In this document: one piece after another, positions 25,197 to 35,419 of the stretch | How the letters are laid out: each line of letters opens with the position of its first letter | How positions within the stretch are numbered: the stretch's first letter is position 1 | Assembly: GCA_028278245.1 (NCBI GenBank) | Contig: JANQEQ010000153.1 | Span: forward strand, 1-57,041 | Origin: Phycisphaerales bacterium | GTDB taxonomy: Bacteria; Planctomycetota; Phycisphaerae; Phycisphaerales; SM1A02 | Direction: 5' to 3' | Length of the DNA stretch: 57,041 nucleotides | The notes under the pieces: generated by a model | The model's database searches: none | The model's input: only the letters and a program-made list of their open reading frames with translations | What the model was told of the DNA's origin: nothing | Translations under genes and position numbers: made by a program

Positions 25197-26630
25197 TCAA
25201 TCCTCCGGCCTTTCACCCGGAGGTGCCATCTTGACAATGCGGGGATCGAAGCGGGCGACGATATTGACCAGATCCTGCTGCTGGGCCATGACGTGATCGA
25301 TATCTTTGTACACCCAGGGAACCTCATCCAATCCGGCGCTGAGCAAGGTGATGTTTTTCTCAGCGAGGTACTTTTTCGTCTGCGACCAGGTGAAAGTCTG
25401 CTTGGCCTGGGTGCGTGACATCACCCGGCCGGCACCATGACTGGCTGAGTTCAATGAAGAGGCGGAACCTTTACCGGTGACGACATAAGCCGGGCTGGCC
25501 ATGGAACCGGGGATGATACCGACCATGCCGACTTCTGCGGGTGTTGCACCTTTGCGATGCACGATGACTTCGCGCTGATCTCCGCCGGGCATCTCATGTA
25601 TTTCCTTCCAGGCGAAGTTGTGGTGGTTTTCGATATCGGCAAGAACATCGACACGCAGATTGCGCGCGATCTGCTTATGGATGATGGCATGATTGGCGGC
25701 GGCATAGCGCCCCATCAACGACATCGCCTGCCAGTATTCCTGCCCCTCCTCATCAGCCAGATCAAGCCAGGCCAGGTGACGCAACTGGCGTGGCAGTTCC
25801 GGATGCTGCGCCATGGCCAGCTTGGAGTAATACTGCGCGACTTTTGCCCCGGTGCCCCGCGAGCCGCTGTGGCTGAGCAGTGCGATATACTCACCTGATG
25901 GCAGATTCAGGATTTCCTGAAATGATTCGGGGTGATCGGGATCGGCTGGGCGGAGGATGCCGAACTCGACAAAGTGATTGCCTGATCCACTGGACCCAAG
26001 CTGCGCGTGGGCTTTGTCCTTGTTCTGGCGGGTGATGGGAGAGACTGACCAGTCGTCATCCAGAACATCATGTTGATGAGGGCGAGTAAACTTGGCGCCG
26101 ATGCCGAATCTCGTTTCGCGCTTGATGGCGTTGGTGAGGCGGTCGGTCTGGCCGGTGATGGCGGTGGCGGGCAGATCCAGCACTGTCATTTTCATGCGGC
26201 AGGCAATATCCACACCCACGGCATAGGGAATCACGGCATTCTCCGTGGCCAGAACACCTCCGATGGGCAGACCGTATCCCAGATGAGCATCGGGCATCAA
26301 CGCCCCCCGCAGAGAAATCGGCAGGGAGCAGGCGTTGACCATCTGCTGGATAGACTGCGGTTCCAGATCATCGCCCCACTGTTGCCAGGGAGCGGGTTCT
26401 GTTCGCTGAATGCCCAGTGGGGATGAAGGGGTTTTTGCCAGAACCTGTGCCAAACGACCAAAATGGAGATCAGTGACAAGGGCGGCAGGATCGGCGGCCA
26501 CCTGCTCAATCAATTGGCGTCGATGGATCTTGTCGATCCCGGCCCGTCCTGCACTTCGCAGAGCCTGCTGAGCCAGGGTGTGAGCAGGCCCATCGGGGAT
26601 TCCCAGAGCTAGTAGTTGCTGCTTTTTCAT
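25197..26630 (-). CDS. rtcB: RNA-splicing ligase RtcB
   Basis: 477 residues. All RtcB signatures are visible: 'AVGVDIACRM' with metal ligands Asp141 and Cys144, 'GSGNHFVEFG' (His219), 'LSHSGSRG' (His254), 'IENHHNFAW' (metal His), 'VHRKGATPA', and 'SASHGAGRVMSR' with the guanylylated histidine His398. RtcB joins 2',3'-cyclic phosphate or 3'-phosphate ends to 5'-OH ends using GTP and Mn2+, in RNA repair or tRNA healing. No archease or RtcR gene is nearby. Confidence 0.97.
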   Translation of the reverse strand: MKKQQLLALGIPDGPAHTLAQQALRSAGRAGIDKIHRRQLIEQVAADPAALVTDLHFGRLAQVLAKTPSSPLGIQRTEPAPWQQWGDDLEPQSIQQMVNACSLPISLRGALMPDAHLGYGLPIGGVLATENAVIPYAVGVDIACRMKMTVLDLPATAITGQTDRLTNAIKRETRFGIGAKFTRPHQHDVLDDDWSVSPITRQNKDKAHAQLGSSGSGNHFVEFGILRPADPDHPESFQEILNLPSGEYIALLSHSGSRGTGAKVAQYYSKLAMAQHPELPRQLRHLAWLDLADEEGQEYWQAMSLMGRYAAANHAIIHKQIARNLRVDVLADIENHHNFAWKEIHEMPGGDQREVIVHRKGATPAEVGMVGIIPGSMASPAYVVTGKGSASSLNSASHGAGRVMSRTQAKQTFTWSQTKKYLAEKNITLLSAGLDEVPWVYKDIDHVMAQQQDLVNIVARFDPRIVKMAPPGERPED

Positions 26631-26837
26631 GTTGGAGCCTGCTTCCGGTATGCAGCGTCGCGGAAACCGGGGATGGCGTCAATTCAGCCGGGATGAAATG
26701 AGCATTCGCAGGGAACGATAAGGCCCGTTACACGTCAGAAATGGGGACCGGCAGCTCACCCATCATTTCACGTAAATGGCTGCTTTCTGGTACGATTCTG
26801 GATTCACCTTCGTTGTCCCTGTTGCAAGGACTACCGT

Positions 26838-28292
26838 ATGACTCGCCACACAAGCTCCACATTGACATTGCTGGTTGTGCTTCTCTGTTCCGTAGCCAGC
26901 TCGGCATGGGGAAATCTCGCCGAAGTGCTCAATGAACTCAACAACGATAAGCAAACGGTCAAGGGAAATGAGGAAAGCAAGAGTTACAAAGTCCTGTTTG
27001 ACGCGTATCTTGATCTTGACGAACCTCCAATGGCTCTGGATGAGTTTTTCAATCAGAATACAATCCATCCCGGCATGGCCGACTGGTCAACCGTCGTAGG
27101 CTGGGCGGAGAGCAATCCGAAAATGGCCCAGGCCATTCTGGAGAGCCGTGAAAAGATCATGATTGGTCTACCTTACGGGCTTGAGCAGGTTCCGCAATCG
27201 TATCGTGACGCAGGACTCGTAGCCGAAGTCAGCGCCGAGAAGAACATCCTCTCTATCGACTTTCCGTACCTGAACGCGCTGGATGTCATTTCAACCTACG
27301 TCGTGGTTGAGTCCTACCGACTCTGTGAAGCGGGAAAAACGAAGGAAGCACTCGACCTGTCTATCGCACACGTATACCTGTTACGCCAATTCTGTGACCG
27401 GCAATTCCTTGATGAAAAGATGAACAGCATTATCCTTCTGGTTGATGCCCTGCGCAATCTGCGTGATCTGTTTTACGTCTATATGGACAAGATTACGACC
27501 GATGAGTTTGTCAACATCTCCTGGAATGAAATGCCTTACCTCAATTGCGATCGTAATCATCTGTTCATGCCTGAAGGCGACAAGGTGGTTTCTGAGGCGT
27601 TGATCAAATCAGTGTTCACGGATGATGGTGCGAATCAGGAATTATTCGCCAGTACATTTGCTGCGATTCAGTCGGCTGATGCACCACTGACCCGTTTCGG
27701 CGCGGCTCGAAGATGGATGCGCATCGCGCTGGTGCATGACAGTCTTCAGTCATCACTTGATCGACTTCAGTTAGTCTATGACGACTGGTGGCGTCGCTGG
27801 CGTGTACAGGAATATGACCCGATTCTGGATTTCCCATCGGAATTCGATATCACAAATCCTATTCGTTATGCCGCAGTGATTTACTCAATGCAGAATATCG
27901 AGGAGCTGTTCAACATCCGCAACCTGCTCGTGGCGGAAATTAATGGGACCGCCATTTCCGCAGCACTCTGCGCGTATCATAAAACATTCAACGCATATCC
28001 CGATGCCACGGAAAAAACCTACGGCCAATTCCTGCGAAGAAATATTTCAGACATCGATCCATTTGAGTATTCGTTTGGTTTTGTAAGATATCGGCGACTG
28101 GATGAACGCAAACCGCTGGATACATCGGCTGGTCGTCTTTGGCTGGAAACAGGACAAGGTGTACTCTGGGTGCTCGGTCAGGATCATGAAAATAACTGGG
28201 CCGAGCTGCATACCGGTGACGGAGCTGAGGGCGATATCGTCATCTGGCCGCCTATCAAATCAATTTCAAGGGAGCAGGGATTGCTCAATTAG
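26838..28292 (+). CDS. secreted protein of unknown function
   Basis: 484 residues with a signal peptide ('LTLLVVLLCSVASSAWG', cut expected after AWG). The mature part is helical with several Trp/Arg clusters. Near residues 360-410 it has 'ISAALCAYHKTFNAYPDATEKTYGQFLRRNISDIDPF', a pattern common in planctomycete exported proteins of unknown role (short helix, 'YP', then 'DPF'). The tail 'LWVLGQDHENNW...DIVIWPP' is of the same kind. I do not assign a function. The gene stands alone and is divergent from rtcB. Confidence 0.8.
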   Translation: MTRHTSSTLTLLVVLLCSVASSAWGNLAEVLNELNNDKQTVKGNEESKSYKVLFDAYLDLDEPPMALDEFFNQNTIHPGMADWSTVVGWAESNPKMAQAILESREKIMIGLPYGLEQVPQSYRDAGLVAEVSAEKNILSIDFPYLNALDVISTYVVVESYRLCEAGKTKEALDLSIAHVYLLRQFCDRQFLDEKMNSIILLVDALRNLRDLFYVYMDKITTDEFVNISWNEMPYLNCDRNHLFMPEGDKVVSEALIKSVFTDDGANQELFASTFAAIQSADAPLTRFGAARRWMRIALVHDSLQSSLDRLQLVYDDWWRRWRVQEYDPILDFPSEFDITNPIRYAAVIYSMQNIEELFNIRNLLVAEINGTAISAALCAYHKTFNAYPDATEKTYGQFLRRNISDIDPFEYSFGFVRYRRLDERKPLDTSAGRLWLETGQGVLWVLGQDHENNWAELHTGDGAEGDIVIWPPIKSISREQGLLN

Positions 28293-28355
28293 CCACTCCC
28301 CACAATAGTTTACATACATACACATTTTTATCCGCATTGAATCAAGTTAACTATC

Positions 28356-29330
28356 ATGCCTGACATTGAACGAATTGTTATCATCGGAAGTGGACCGGCC
28401 GGCTGGACCGCTGCTATTTATGCAGCTCGAGCGAATCTCAATCCGGTTGTTTACCTGGGTGTACCTAAACAGAACCCCGCACCTGTACTCCCCGGGGGTC
28501 AACTTATGTTGACCACCGAAGTCGAAAACTTTCCCGGTTTTCCGGAAGGTGTAACCGGTCCTGAAATGATGGCCATGTTCCAGAAGCAGGCGGAGCGCTT
28601 CGGGACGCGAGTCGCAGGTGAAGATATAACAGCCTGTGATTTTTCATCAAAACCGTTTACCCTGACGACTTCCAACGGGGAGAACATCAAAACTCACGCA
28701 GTTATCATTGCAACCGGTGCAACGGCAAACTGGCTGGGACTGGAAAATGAACTGCGTCTGGCACAGATTGGTGGTGGAGTCAGCGCCTGTGCCGTGTGTG
28801 ATGGCACTTTGCCGATGTTTCGAGATCAACCACTGGCGGTAGTCGGAGGCGGCGATAGTGCCCTGGAAGAAGCCAGTTACCTCACCAAGTTCGCCTCTAA
28901 GGTCTATATCATCCATCGGCGCGACGAACTTCGCGCAAGCAAAGCGATGCAGCAGCGGATTTTCGATGCCGAGAATGCCGAGGTACTTTGGAACAAGATC
29001 CCCATTGACGTGTTGGGTGATGAAAAGATTGAAAGTGTGCACCTCAAGGATACGCAAACCGGTGAGGAATCCACCCTGGATGTCATGGGACTGTTTATCG
29101 CTATCGGCCACACGCCGACGACAAACTTCCTTGAAGGGACGGGTATTGAGTTAACCGACAAAGGTTACATTGCACTCAATCAACGAGGCAGCTTTACAAA
29201 CATCGATGGGGTGTTCGCAGCAGGTGACGTCGCTGATGCTGATTATCGCCAGGCGATTACCGCAGCGGGTATGGGATGTCAGGCAGCGCTTGATGCAGAA
29301 CGCTGGCTCGCAGCGCAAGGGATTGAGTAA
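28356..29330 (+). CDS. trxB: thioredoxin-disulfide reductase
   Basis: 324 residues. The FAD loop is 'IIGSGPAGWTAAIYAAR' (9-25), the redox disulfide is in 'SACAVCDGTLP' (Cys145/Cys148), the NADPH loop is 'VVGGGDSALEEA', and the C-terminal FAD motif is 'GVFAAGDVAD'. It reduces thioredoxin with NADPH in the cytoplasm. No thioredoxin gene is adjacent, though the MauE-thioredoxin fusion at 5723 is in the same window. No clear Shine-Dalgarno precedes the ATG. Confidence 0.96.
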   Translation: MPDIERIVIIGSGPAGWTAAIYAARANLNPVVYLGVPKQNPAPVLPGGQLMLTTEVENFPGFPEGVTGPEMMAMFQKQAERFGTRVAGEDITACDFSSKPFTLTTSNGENIKTHAVIIATGATANWLGLENELRLAQIGGGVSACAVCDGTLPMFRDQPLAVVGGGDSALEEASYLTKFASKVYIIHRRDELRASKAMQQRIFDAENAEVLWNKIPIDVLGDEKIESVHLKDTQTGEESTLDVMGLFIAIGHTPTTNFLEGTGIELTDKGYIALNQRGSFTNIDGVFAAGDVADADYRQAITAAGMGCQAALDAERWLAAQGIE

Positions 29331-29348
29331 AGGAATTACACGCGCAAC

Positions 29349-30677
29349 TTATGTTGGTTCATCATCCGGTGCAATACGGGTTATGATTTTTGCGCCGATT
29401 GCGTCACCCCACACGTTTACTGTGGTACGACACATGTCGAGAATTCGATCCACGCCGATGATCACGCCAATGGCAGCAAGCGGTAAGGCTTCGATATTGC
29501 GTCCACCAACGCTCGTGTTAACTGCGGTAATTACGATGACCATTGTCACCAGACCCGCAGAGGGTATCCCCGCAGCACCGACAGCAGCGAGTGTTGCAGT
29601 AATCACGACAATCAATAATTCCGCAAATGACAAATCGATACCATAAAGTTGAAAGAGAAATACGACGGCGACAGCTTCATACAGCGCAGTGCCATCCATG
29701 TTCACCGTCGCTCCGAGGGGCAGGACAAAATTGGCCGCCTTCTTGGAGCAACCGCCTTCAGTTTCAGCACTCTCGATCGTAACAGGCAAAGTTGCGCTGC
29801 TGGAATCGGTGCCGAATGCTGTCATCAGTGCTCGGCGCATCTGCCACATGAATCGGAGCGGGTTGCGGCGAGTGAAGATGACCAACACCAACGGTAAAAC
29901 AATGAACGCATGGATTGCCAGTCCGATGAGTACGGTGGACATGTACTTTGCCAGCGGACCGACGAGATCGCCAAGACCGATTTTCCCTACCGTCCATGCA
30001 GCAAGCAGAAAGACTCCCGGTGGTGTCAGCCAGATAATCCACTGCACGAGGCGCATCAGCGCATCGAACAACTGATCAAAAACTCTTATTGCAAGGGCTG
30101 TTTTTTCTCCTCCGGCAGCAAGTGCCAATCCCAACAACAGTGCGAAAACAATCACTCCCAGCGGCCGGGTCGCGCTCATTTCACGAACAATGTTTGTTGG
30201 AATCATCTGCTTGAGGATGTTGAGCCAGGCGTCTCCGAGCGTCGTTTGTTCTGCCGCTTCGACACGGTCACGCATGATCAAATTCGTGGCAAATTGTTCT
30301 TCCCCGGCTAACTTGACTTCAGCTGCGTTGCCCACCCCCACTCCCGGTTCGATGGTGGTCACCAATGCCGTGCCGATCGTCACTGAAATCAACATCGTGG
30401 AGATGTAATAAACCACCGTGGATCCGCCAACCACACCCAGACGAGACGGATCACCGATCTTTGTTACACCAACAACCACACTCACCAGCACAAGCGGAAT
30501 GACCATCAATGTCAGGGGCCGAATGAGAATGAGGTCGCCGGCAAGTTTCGTCCAGTGTCCGCTCCAGTAATTGTTGTCGTACTGGTACTGGGGATCAAAG
30601 AGGGCAAATTGCCCCAACAGAACACCGCCAATGAGACCAAGAAGAATCAGCAGGGTCAGCAGATTGGTTTTGCTCAT
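29349..30677 (-). CDS. dicarboxylate/amino acid:cation symporter (DAACS family)
   Basis: 442 residues from the ATG at 30677; a TTG at 30728 would add 17 residues that look non-coding. It shows the GltPh-like pattern: 'IRPLTLMVIPLVLVSVVVGV', the serine-rich hairpin 1 'TDSSSATLPVT', TM7 'NMDGTALYEAV' (Na+ site), and hairpin 2 'AVGAAGIPSAGLVTM'. A loop of about 60 residues between TM3 and TM4 ('TTIEPGVGVGNAAEVKLAGEEQFATN') is longer than usual. Substrate is likely glutamate, aspartate or a C4 dicarboxylate. Convergent with trxB, 18 bases apart. Confidence 0.93.
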   Translation of the reverse strand: MSKTNLLTLLILLGLIGGVLLGQFALFDPQYQYDNNYWSGHWTKLAGDLILIRPLTLMVIPLVLVSVVVGVTKIGDPSRLGVVGGSTVVYYISTMLISVTIGTALVTTIEPGVGVGNAAEVKLAGEEQFATNLIMRDRVEAAEQTTLGDAWLNILKQMIPTNIVREMSATRPLGVIVFALLLGLALAAGGEKTALAIRVFDQLFDALMRLVQWIIWLTPPGVFLLAAWTVGKIGLGDLVGPLAKYMSTVLIGLAIHAFIVLPLVLVIFTRRNPLRFMWQMRRALMTAFGTDSSSATLPVTIESAETEGGCSKKAANFVLPLGATVNMDGTALYEAVAVVFLFQLYGIDLSFAELLIVVITATLAAVGAAGIPSAGLVTMVIVITAVNTSVGGRNIEALPLAAIGVIIGVDRILDMCRTTVNVWGDAIGAKIITRIAPDDEPT

Positions 30678-30735
30678 GACGGAAACAGGATACACGAAGT
30701 GGAGCCGATGCGGGGCGTGATGACGCAACCAATCC

Positions 30736-32721
30736 TCACATGCTGGGGGTTTTCAGCGATTGGGCCCAGATGGAAAGTGTCAGGAGGGTGAACAAACGCT
30801 GGCTGTGATCATATTTCCCTCCAAGATGCTCATTGATGTAACGGTCAACTTCCTTTTGGTTGAGGCTGATCGGACCAAACGGCTCAACGGAACGTAAGTG
30901 ATCCAACAGCAACGTTTTCATTCCACCGTAGTCACTGCGGAACCATTCCCCGATCGGGATGGCGAAACCCATCTTCGGCCTATCGACAACTTCTTTAGGC
31001 AGATACTTTCGCGCGATGTTGCGGAGGAATCCCTTGCGTTTTCCTCCGGGGATGAGTTGATCAATCGGCATGGTGAGGACTGCCGCCGCCAGGTCTTGAT
31101 CCAGAAACGGGCAGCGCACTTCCAAAGCACAAGCCATGGAAGCCGTGTCGACTTTGCGCAGAAGATCATTGGGTAGATAGTTACGCAGATCCATTTCACG
31201 TAATTCGTTTAGCACTTCATCTGGTTTGTTACCACGTGGATCCGAGCTCAAACCGGCGAGTCCATAAAGAATCGAATGATCTTCATTGATGGAGCACTTC
31301 CATCGTTCGTCTGTCATCTCTGGATCCAATGACGCAAGTTCAGCGAGAGAGAATATCCCCTCCATCGCAACCTCACCTATGTTGGAATAATCACGCGCCA
31401 TATCGCAGAGGCGACCGATCTTGTGCCAGCGTGATTTGGGATGAAACCGTTTCATCCACTGTAATGGAATGTGTTTGAGCCAGCGATAATTTCTGGCTAG
31501 GAAGTTCGCGGCAAGATAACGTTCATAACCAACAAAAAGCTCGTCGCCTCCATCACCAGAAAGGACGACTTTGACATATTCACGGGCGGCTTTGCTCACC
31601 CAGTAGGTAGGTAAGATGGATGAATCGCCGAAGGGCTGGCCGAGTGTGTCGATGAGAAAGACAAGATCCTCCGCAGGCTGTGGATCGACATCCAGCGTGG
31701 TGTGATTCGTTCCGAGATGCGCTGCGACCACTTCAGCGTACTGTGATTCGTCGTAACGAGAATCAGGCATCTGCACACTGAATGTACGCAGATCTGGTTT
31801 GTGTTTTTTCGCAAAGTGTGCGATCAACGAAGAATCAACACCGCCGCTAAGAAAACATCCGAGAGGCACATCGGCTTCAAGACGTTGCGCAACAGCCTTC
31901 TCGAGAAGCTCCGGAATCGTAAAATTGGTGTTGAGTCTCACACAAGTAGTAGCATCATATTCCTTAGTATCCAGTTCCCAAGATCCTACCCGATACAATT
32001 GGATTTCTTCCTGACCCAAGGTGTTAACATCAATCAGATCAGGGCCGGGAAGCAGATCGATTCCGATCCCCAGGTAAAGATATGGTATCAACCATTGTTC
32101 CCGGCACGAATCAAAACACACATGGTCGGGTACCGGTATCGTATACATTGAACTTGCTTCGCTGGAGAAAGCAACAATGGGCGTTCCAACATCACCTCCT
32201 ATTGATGTTTCAGTGGCGCGCCAATACATAGGCTTCTCGCCATACGTGTCACGCGCCATGGCGAGAGTCGCATCTTTGCGATCCCAAATCGCGAATGCAT
32301 ACATACCTTCCAGGTAATGGATGAGATAACGCCCCCATTCGCGCCAGCCGTGGATGAGCACTTCAGTGTCACTGTGATCGGTCACGAACGTGTGGCCGGC
32401 AGCCTGGAGTTCTTCGCGCAATTCACGGTGATTGTAGATACAGCCGTTGAAGACGACCGCGACGAGACCTTCATCATCGTTTCGGCCGCGTTGAGAGACC
32501 ATCGGCTGGTGGCCGGTATCGTGATCGATGATGGATAAGCGCCGATGCACCAGCGCAACTTCGACGACTTTTTTTCCTCCGTCGATTTCCACTTCGACCC
32601 GATCGCGGAAACGACCTTTGCCGTCCGGTCCCCGATAGGCAATACGCGCATCGATTGCATCGAGCCACGCGTCGGGGATTGGCTCACCGTCGGTGCGCAG
32701 AATGCCTCCAATGCCGCACAT
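30736..32721 (-). CDS. asnB: asparagine synthetase (glutamine-hydrolysing)
   Basis: 661 residues. Cys2 is the glutaminase nucleophile ('MCGIGGILRTDG'), followed by 'YRGPDG', 'LVHRRLSIID' and 'VVFNGCIYNHRELR'. The synthetase domain has the PPi loop 'LSGGVDSSLIAHFA' and 'LSGDGGDELFVGYERY'. The length matches the long AsnB type found in sugar or polysaccharide loci as well as in asparagine synthesis. A spacer of about 20 residues ('DRVEVEIDGGKKVVEVA') is inserted early in the glutaminase domain. It is the only such gene here. Confidence 0.94.
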   Translation of the reverse strand: MCGIGGILRTDGEPIPDAWLDAIDARIAYRGPDGKGRFRDRVEVEIDGGKKVVEVALVHRRLSIIDHDTGHQPMVSQRGRNDDEGLVAVVFNGCIYNHRELREELQAAGHTFVTDHSDTEVLIHGWREWGRYLIHYLEGMYAFAIWDRKDATLAMARDTYGEKPMYWRATETSIGGDVGTPIVAFSSEASSMYTIPVPDHVCFDSCREQWLIPYLYLGIGIDLLPGPDLIDVNTLGQEEIQLYRVGSWELDTKEYDATTCVRLNTNFTIPELLEKAVAQRLEADVPLGCFLSGGVDSSLIAHFAKKHKPDLRTFSVQMPDSRYDESQYAEVVAAHLGTNHTTLDVDPQPAEDLVFLIDTLGQPFGDSSILPTYWVSKAAREYVKVVLSGDGGDELFVGYERYLAANFLARNYRWLKHIPLQWMKRFHPKSRWHKIGRLCDMARDYSNIGEVAMEGIFSLAELASLDPEMTDERWKCSINEDHSILYGLAGLSSDPRGNKPDEVLNELREMDLRNYLPNDLLRKVDTASMACALEVRCPFLDQDLAAAVLTMPIDQLIPGGKRKGFLRNIARKYLPKEVVDRPKMGFAIPIGEWFRSDYGGMKTLLLDHLRSVEPFGPISLNQKEVDRYINEHLGGKYDHSQRLFTLLTLSIWAQSLKTPSM

Positions 32722-32787
32722 TCAGTGCAGGGTATCACACGATATTGAATCAGTCGCCTCTAGAGGTCCAGGCCGAGATCAAGTGAT

Positions 32788-33423
32788 TCATTTCCGCTCG
32801 TAGGTTCCCATCAATTCGCCGTAGGCCAGGATATGTTTATTCATTGCCTTCACGAGTATTTCCTTGTCCAAACCCGTCGTGATTCTGAGTTTGGTATCCA
32901 AGGCATAGACCCTGATATAGTAATGATGCATACCCGAGGGCGGGCATGGTCCCTGATACATCGGCTTGTCCCAGGAATTCTTCCCCTGGTACATGAGACC
33001 AGCCTGCTTGGAGAGGAGATAGCGTTTGCTGGCATTCTCTTCAAGGCTTGTCTTCTGCATATTCCAGGCAATCCAGTGAACCCAGTTACCACTGGGGGCA
33101 TCGGGATCCTCGAAAATCAGGGCATAAGTTTTCGTGCCTTCCGGACCCTCCGTCCAGGATAATGGTGGTGAAACATCTTCTGCATTGCAGGTGTATTTGA
33201 CAGGTATTGGTTGGCCGTGTTCAAACGCCGTACTGGTAACGGTGAGTTTTGGGAGTTCCTGCTCGGGACTTTCCGGCGTTTTCGCCACTTCGGCAGGTTT
33301 AGTGGTGCCTGGTTCTGCCGTTTCCGGAACTGTGCCAGTGGTCTCAGAATCGTTCATTTCACAACTGGTAATCACCAGACACGCGGCTGCACACCAGAGC
33401 ATTTTTATCATTACTGTACGCAT
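32788..33423 (-). CDS. YbhB/YbcL-type PEBP lipoprotein
   Basis: 211 residues. A lipoprotein signal ends in 'LVITSC' (Cys21). A Pro/Thr/Glu-rich linker of about 50 residues precedes the PEBP domain: 'LTVTSTAFEHGQPIPVKYTC', 'SPPLSW', 'DPDAPSGNWVHWIAWNM', and 'YQGPCPPSGMHHYYIRVYALD', the conserved ligand pocket. The Raf-kinase-inhibitor-like family binds anionic ligands; its bacterial role is unclear. The ATG at 33423 has AAGGAA seven bases upstream. Confidence 0.9.
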   Translation of the reverse strand: MRTVMIKMLWCAAACLVITSCEMNDSETTGTVPETAEPGTTKPAEVAKTPESPEQELPKLTVTSTAFEHGQPIPVKYTCNAEDVSPPLSWTEGPEGTKTYALIFEDPDAPSGNWVHWIAWNMQKTSLEENASKRYLLSKQAGLMYQGKNSWDKPMYQGPCPPSGMHHYYIRVYALDTKLRITTGLDKEILVKAMNKHILAYGELMGTYERK

Positions 33424-33439
33424 GACATTTCCTTATTTT

Positions 33440-35215
33440 TCAATTACTCGGTAGGGTAACCTGAACACACAACTCTTCAAGTTGCGCTTCGTCAACCGGT
33501 CCCGGAGCTTCGGACATCAGATCCGCACCGTTGAGTGTTTTGGGGAAGGCGATGACATCGCGGATATTATCCCTTCCGATCATTTGCATGATGATCCGCT
33601 CCAGACCAAAGGCAATCCCGCCATGGGGTGGAGCGCCGTAACGAAGTGCCTTGAGCAGGAATCCGAACTTCTGCTCGGCCTCTTCTTCGCTGATCCCGAG
33701 AAGCTCAAAGACACGCTGTTGCACCTTGCGATCATGAATACGAATCGAACCCCCGGCAATCTCCGATCCATTGCACACGAGGTCATAACCTGCTGAAATA
33801 CACGCTCCGGGATCTGACTCCAGAATATCAAACTGGTCCGGCATGGGTGAGGTGAAGGGATGATGCAGCGCAACCCAGCGTCCGGCTTCATCGTCATATT
33901 CAAACATCGGGAAGTCGACGATCCAGAGGAAATTCCACGCATCTTCATCGATCAATTCCAAATCCCGACCAAGTTGATTGCGCAATTCGCCCAGTGCCTT
34001 GGTCACAATCGACCATGTATCGGCAGCGAAAAAGACCAGATCCCCCACTTCCAGTGATAGTTGTTCTTTGAGTGCATCGCCGATCGGCGCGACGAATTTG
34101 GCAATACCAGTCTCGAAGCCGTTTTCCGTCAGCTTCACACTCGGGAGTCCTCCGGCTTTGAAGGTCTTGACGAATTCGTTGTATTTGTCGATCACTTTCC
34201 GGGTAAGTTGCTTGGCACCACCTGGAACGCGGATGGCTTTGACCACGCCGTTATCCTCTTCCAGGGCTTCGGTAAATACACGGAAGTCGGTTTTGCCGGC
34301 AAGATCAGATACGTCTGACAATTCCAGTCCGAAGCGAAGATCCGGCCTATCGATGCCGTAGCGTTCCATTGCATCCTTGTAGGTCATTGTGGGAATGTCG
34401 CCGATCTGGACGTCTACGACGTTTCGCCAGAGTTGTCTGACGAAATCGGAGACAACCTCCATGACGTCGGCGCGCTCGACAAAGCTCATTTCAAGGTCGA
34501 TTTGAGTAAATTCCGCCTGCCTGTCAGCGCGCGGATCCTCGTCGCGAAAACAGCGCACAATCTGCATATAGCGATCACAACCGGCCACCATTAGAATTTG
34601 CTTAAAAATCTGGGGACTCTGCGGCAAGGCGTACCAATTGCCGGGATAGATACGCGAAGGAACGATGTAATCGCGTGCACCTTCCGGAGTGCTCTTGATG
34701 AGGCAGGGCGTTTCGATTTCCAGGAATCCTTCAGTGCCGAAGTATTCCCGGGCACTCATTGCAACCTGATGCCTCGTTCGCAGCATGTGCTGCATTCGCG
34801 GTCGTCGCAAATCAATGTAGCGGTGCTTCAGACGCACATCCTCTGCAACCTGTTCGGCTTCATGATCCTCAGGCAGAATCGGCGGCTTCTCCGTTTTATT
34901 GAGAATCTCAAGCTCTGATACGAGTACTTCAATCTCACCAGTTGAAAGCTTGGGATTGGGTTTGTCCTTGGCGCGAACTTCACCTCGAACAGCGATGACA
35001 TCCTCACGCCTCAGTCCATTGGCAAGCTGGACGATTTCCTCATCCGCATCTTCCAGATCAAAAATCAACTGGGTCATACCGTCACGGTCACGTAAGTCGA
35101 TAAACAGCAGGCCTTTACCCTGACTTCGGAATGTGTTGACCCATCCGGCCAGCACCACAGACTGCCCGTTGTGGTTTTGGCGCAGCTCTCCGCACATGTG
35201 TGTCCGTTTCATCAT
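33440..35215 (-). CDS. aspS: aspartyl-tRNA synthetase
   Basis: 591 residues, the bacterial length with a GAD insertion. OB-fold anticodon domain ('VVLAGWVNTFRSQGKGLLFIDLRDRDG'), class II motif 2 ('RCFRDEDPRADRQAEFTQIDLEMSF') and motif 3 ('GGIAFGLERIIMQMIGRDNIRDVIAFPKT') are clear. Charges tRNA-Asp in the cytoplasm. Whether it is discriminating or also charges tRNA-Asn cannot be decided, since no gatCAB or asnS is in the window. GAGG lies a few bases before the tandem ATGATG. Confidence 0.97.
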   Translation of the reverse strand: MMKRTHMCGELRQNHNGQSVVLAGWVNTFRSQGKGLLFIDLRDRDGMTQLIFDLEDADEEIVQLANGLRREDVIAVRGEVRAKDKPNPKLSTGEIEVLVSELEILNKTEKPPILPEDHEAEQVAEDVRLKHRYIDLRRPRMQHMLRTRHQVAMSAREYFGTEGFLEIETPCLIKSTPEGARDYIVPSRIYPGNWYALPQSPQIFKQILMVAGCDRYMQIVRCFRDEDPRADRQAEFTQIDLEMSFVERADVMEVVSDFVRQLWRNVVDVQIGDIPTMTYKDAMERYGIDRPDLRFGLELSDVSDLAGKTDFRVFTEALEEDNGVVKAIRVPGGAKQLTRKVIDKYNEFVKTFKAGGLPSVKLTENGFETGIAKFVAPIGDALKEQLSLEVGDLVFFAADTWSIVTKALGELRNQLGRDLELIDEDAWNFLWIVDFPMFEYDDEAGRWVALHHPFTSPMPDQFDILESDPGACISAGYDLVCNGSEIAGGSIRIHDRKVQQRVFELLGISEEEAEQKFGFLLKALRYGAPPHGGIAFGLERIIMQMIGRDNIRDVIAFPKTLNGADLMSEAPGPVDEAQLEELCVQVTLPSN

Positions 35216-35419
35216 GACCTCATGACTCCGGTCGATATCAATTCAAGGTTGAAAGTGAATATCCTACTGATCCGCGAGGGTGCTGACGACTGGATTGTGA
35301 GAGATTTCTGCAGTCGGGATGCTCAGGACACCAGAGTGAGCCTTATTTGGATTGATATATTCAGGGATTGATTGTGTAGGAAGGATTGTAATCGTATCGT
35401 ATGAAATCCGATCCACTTC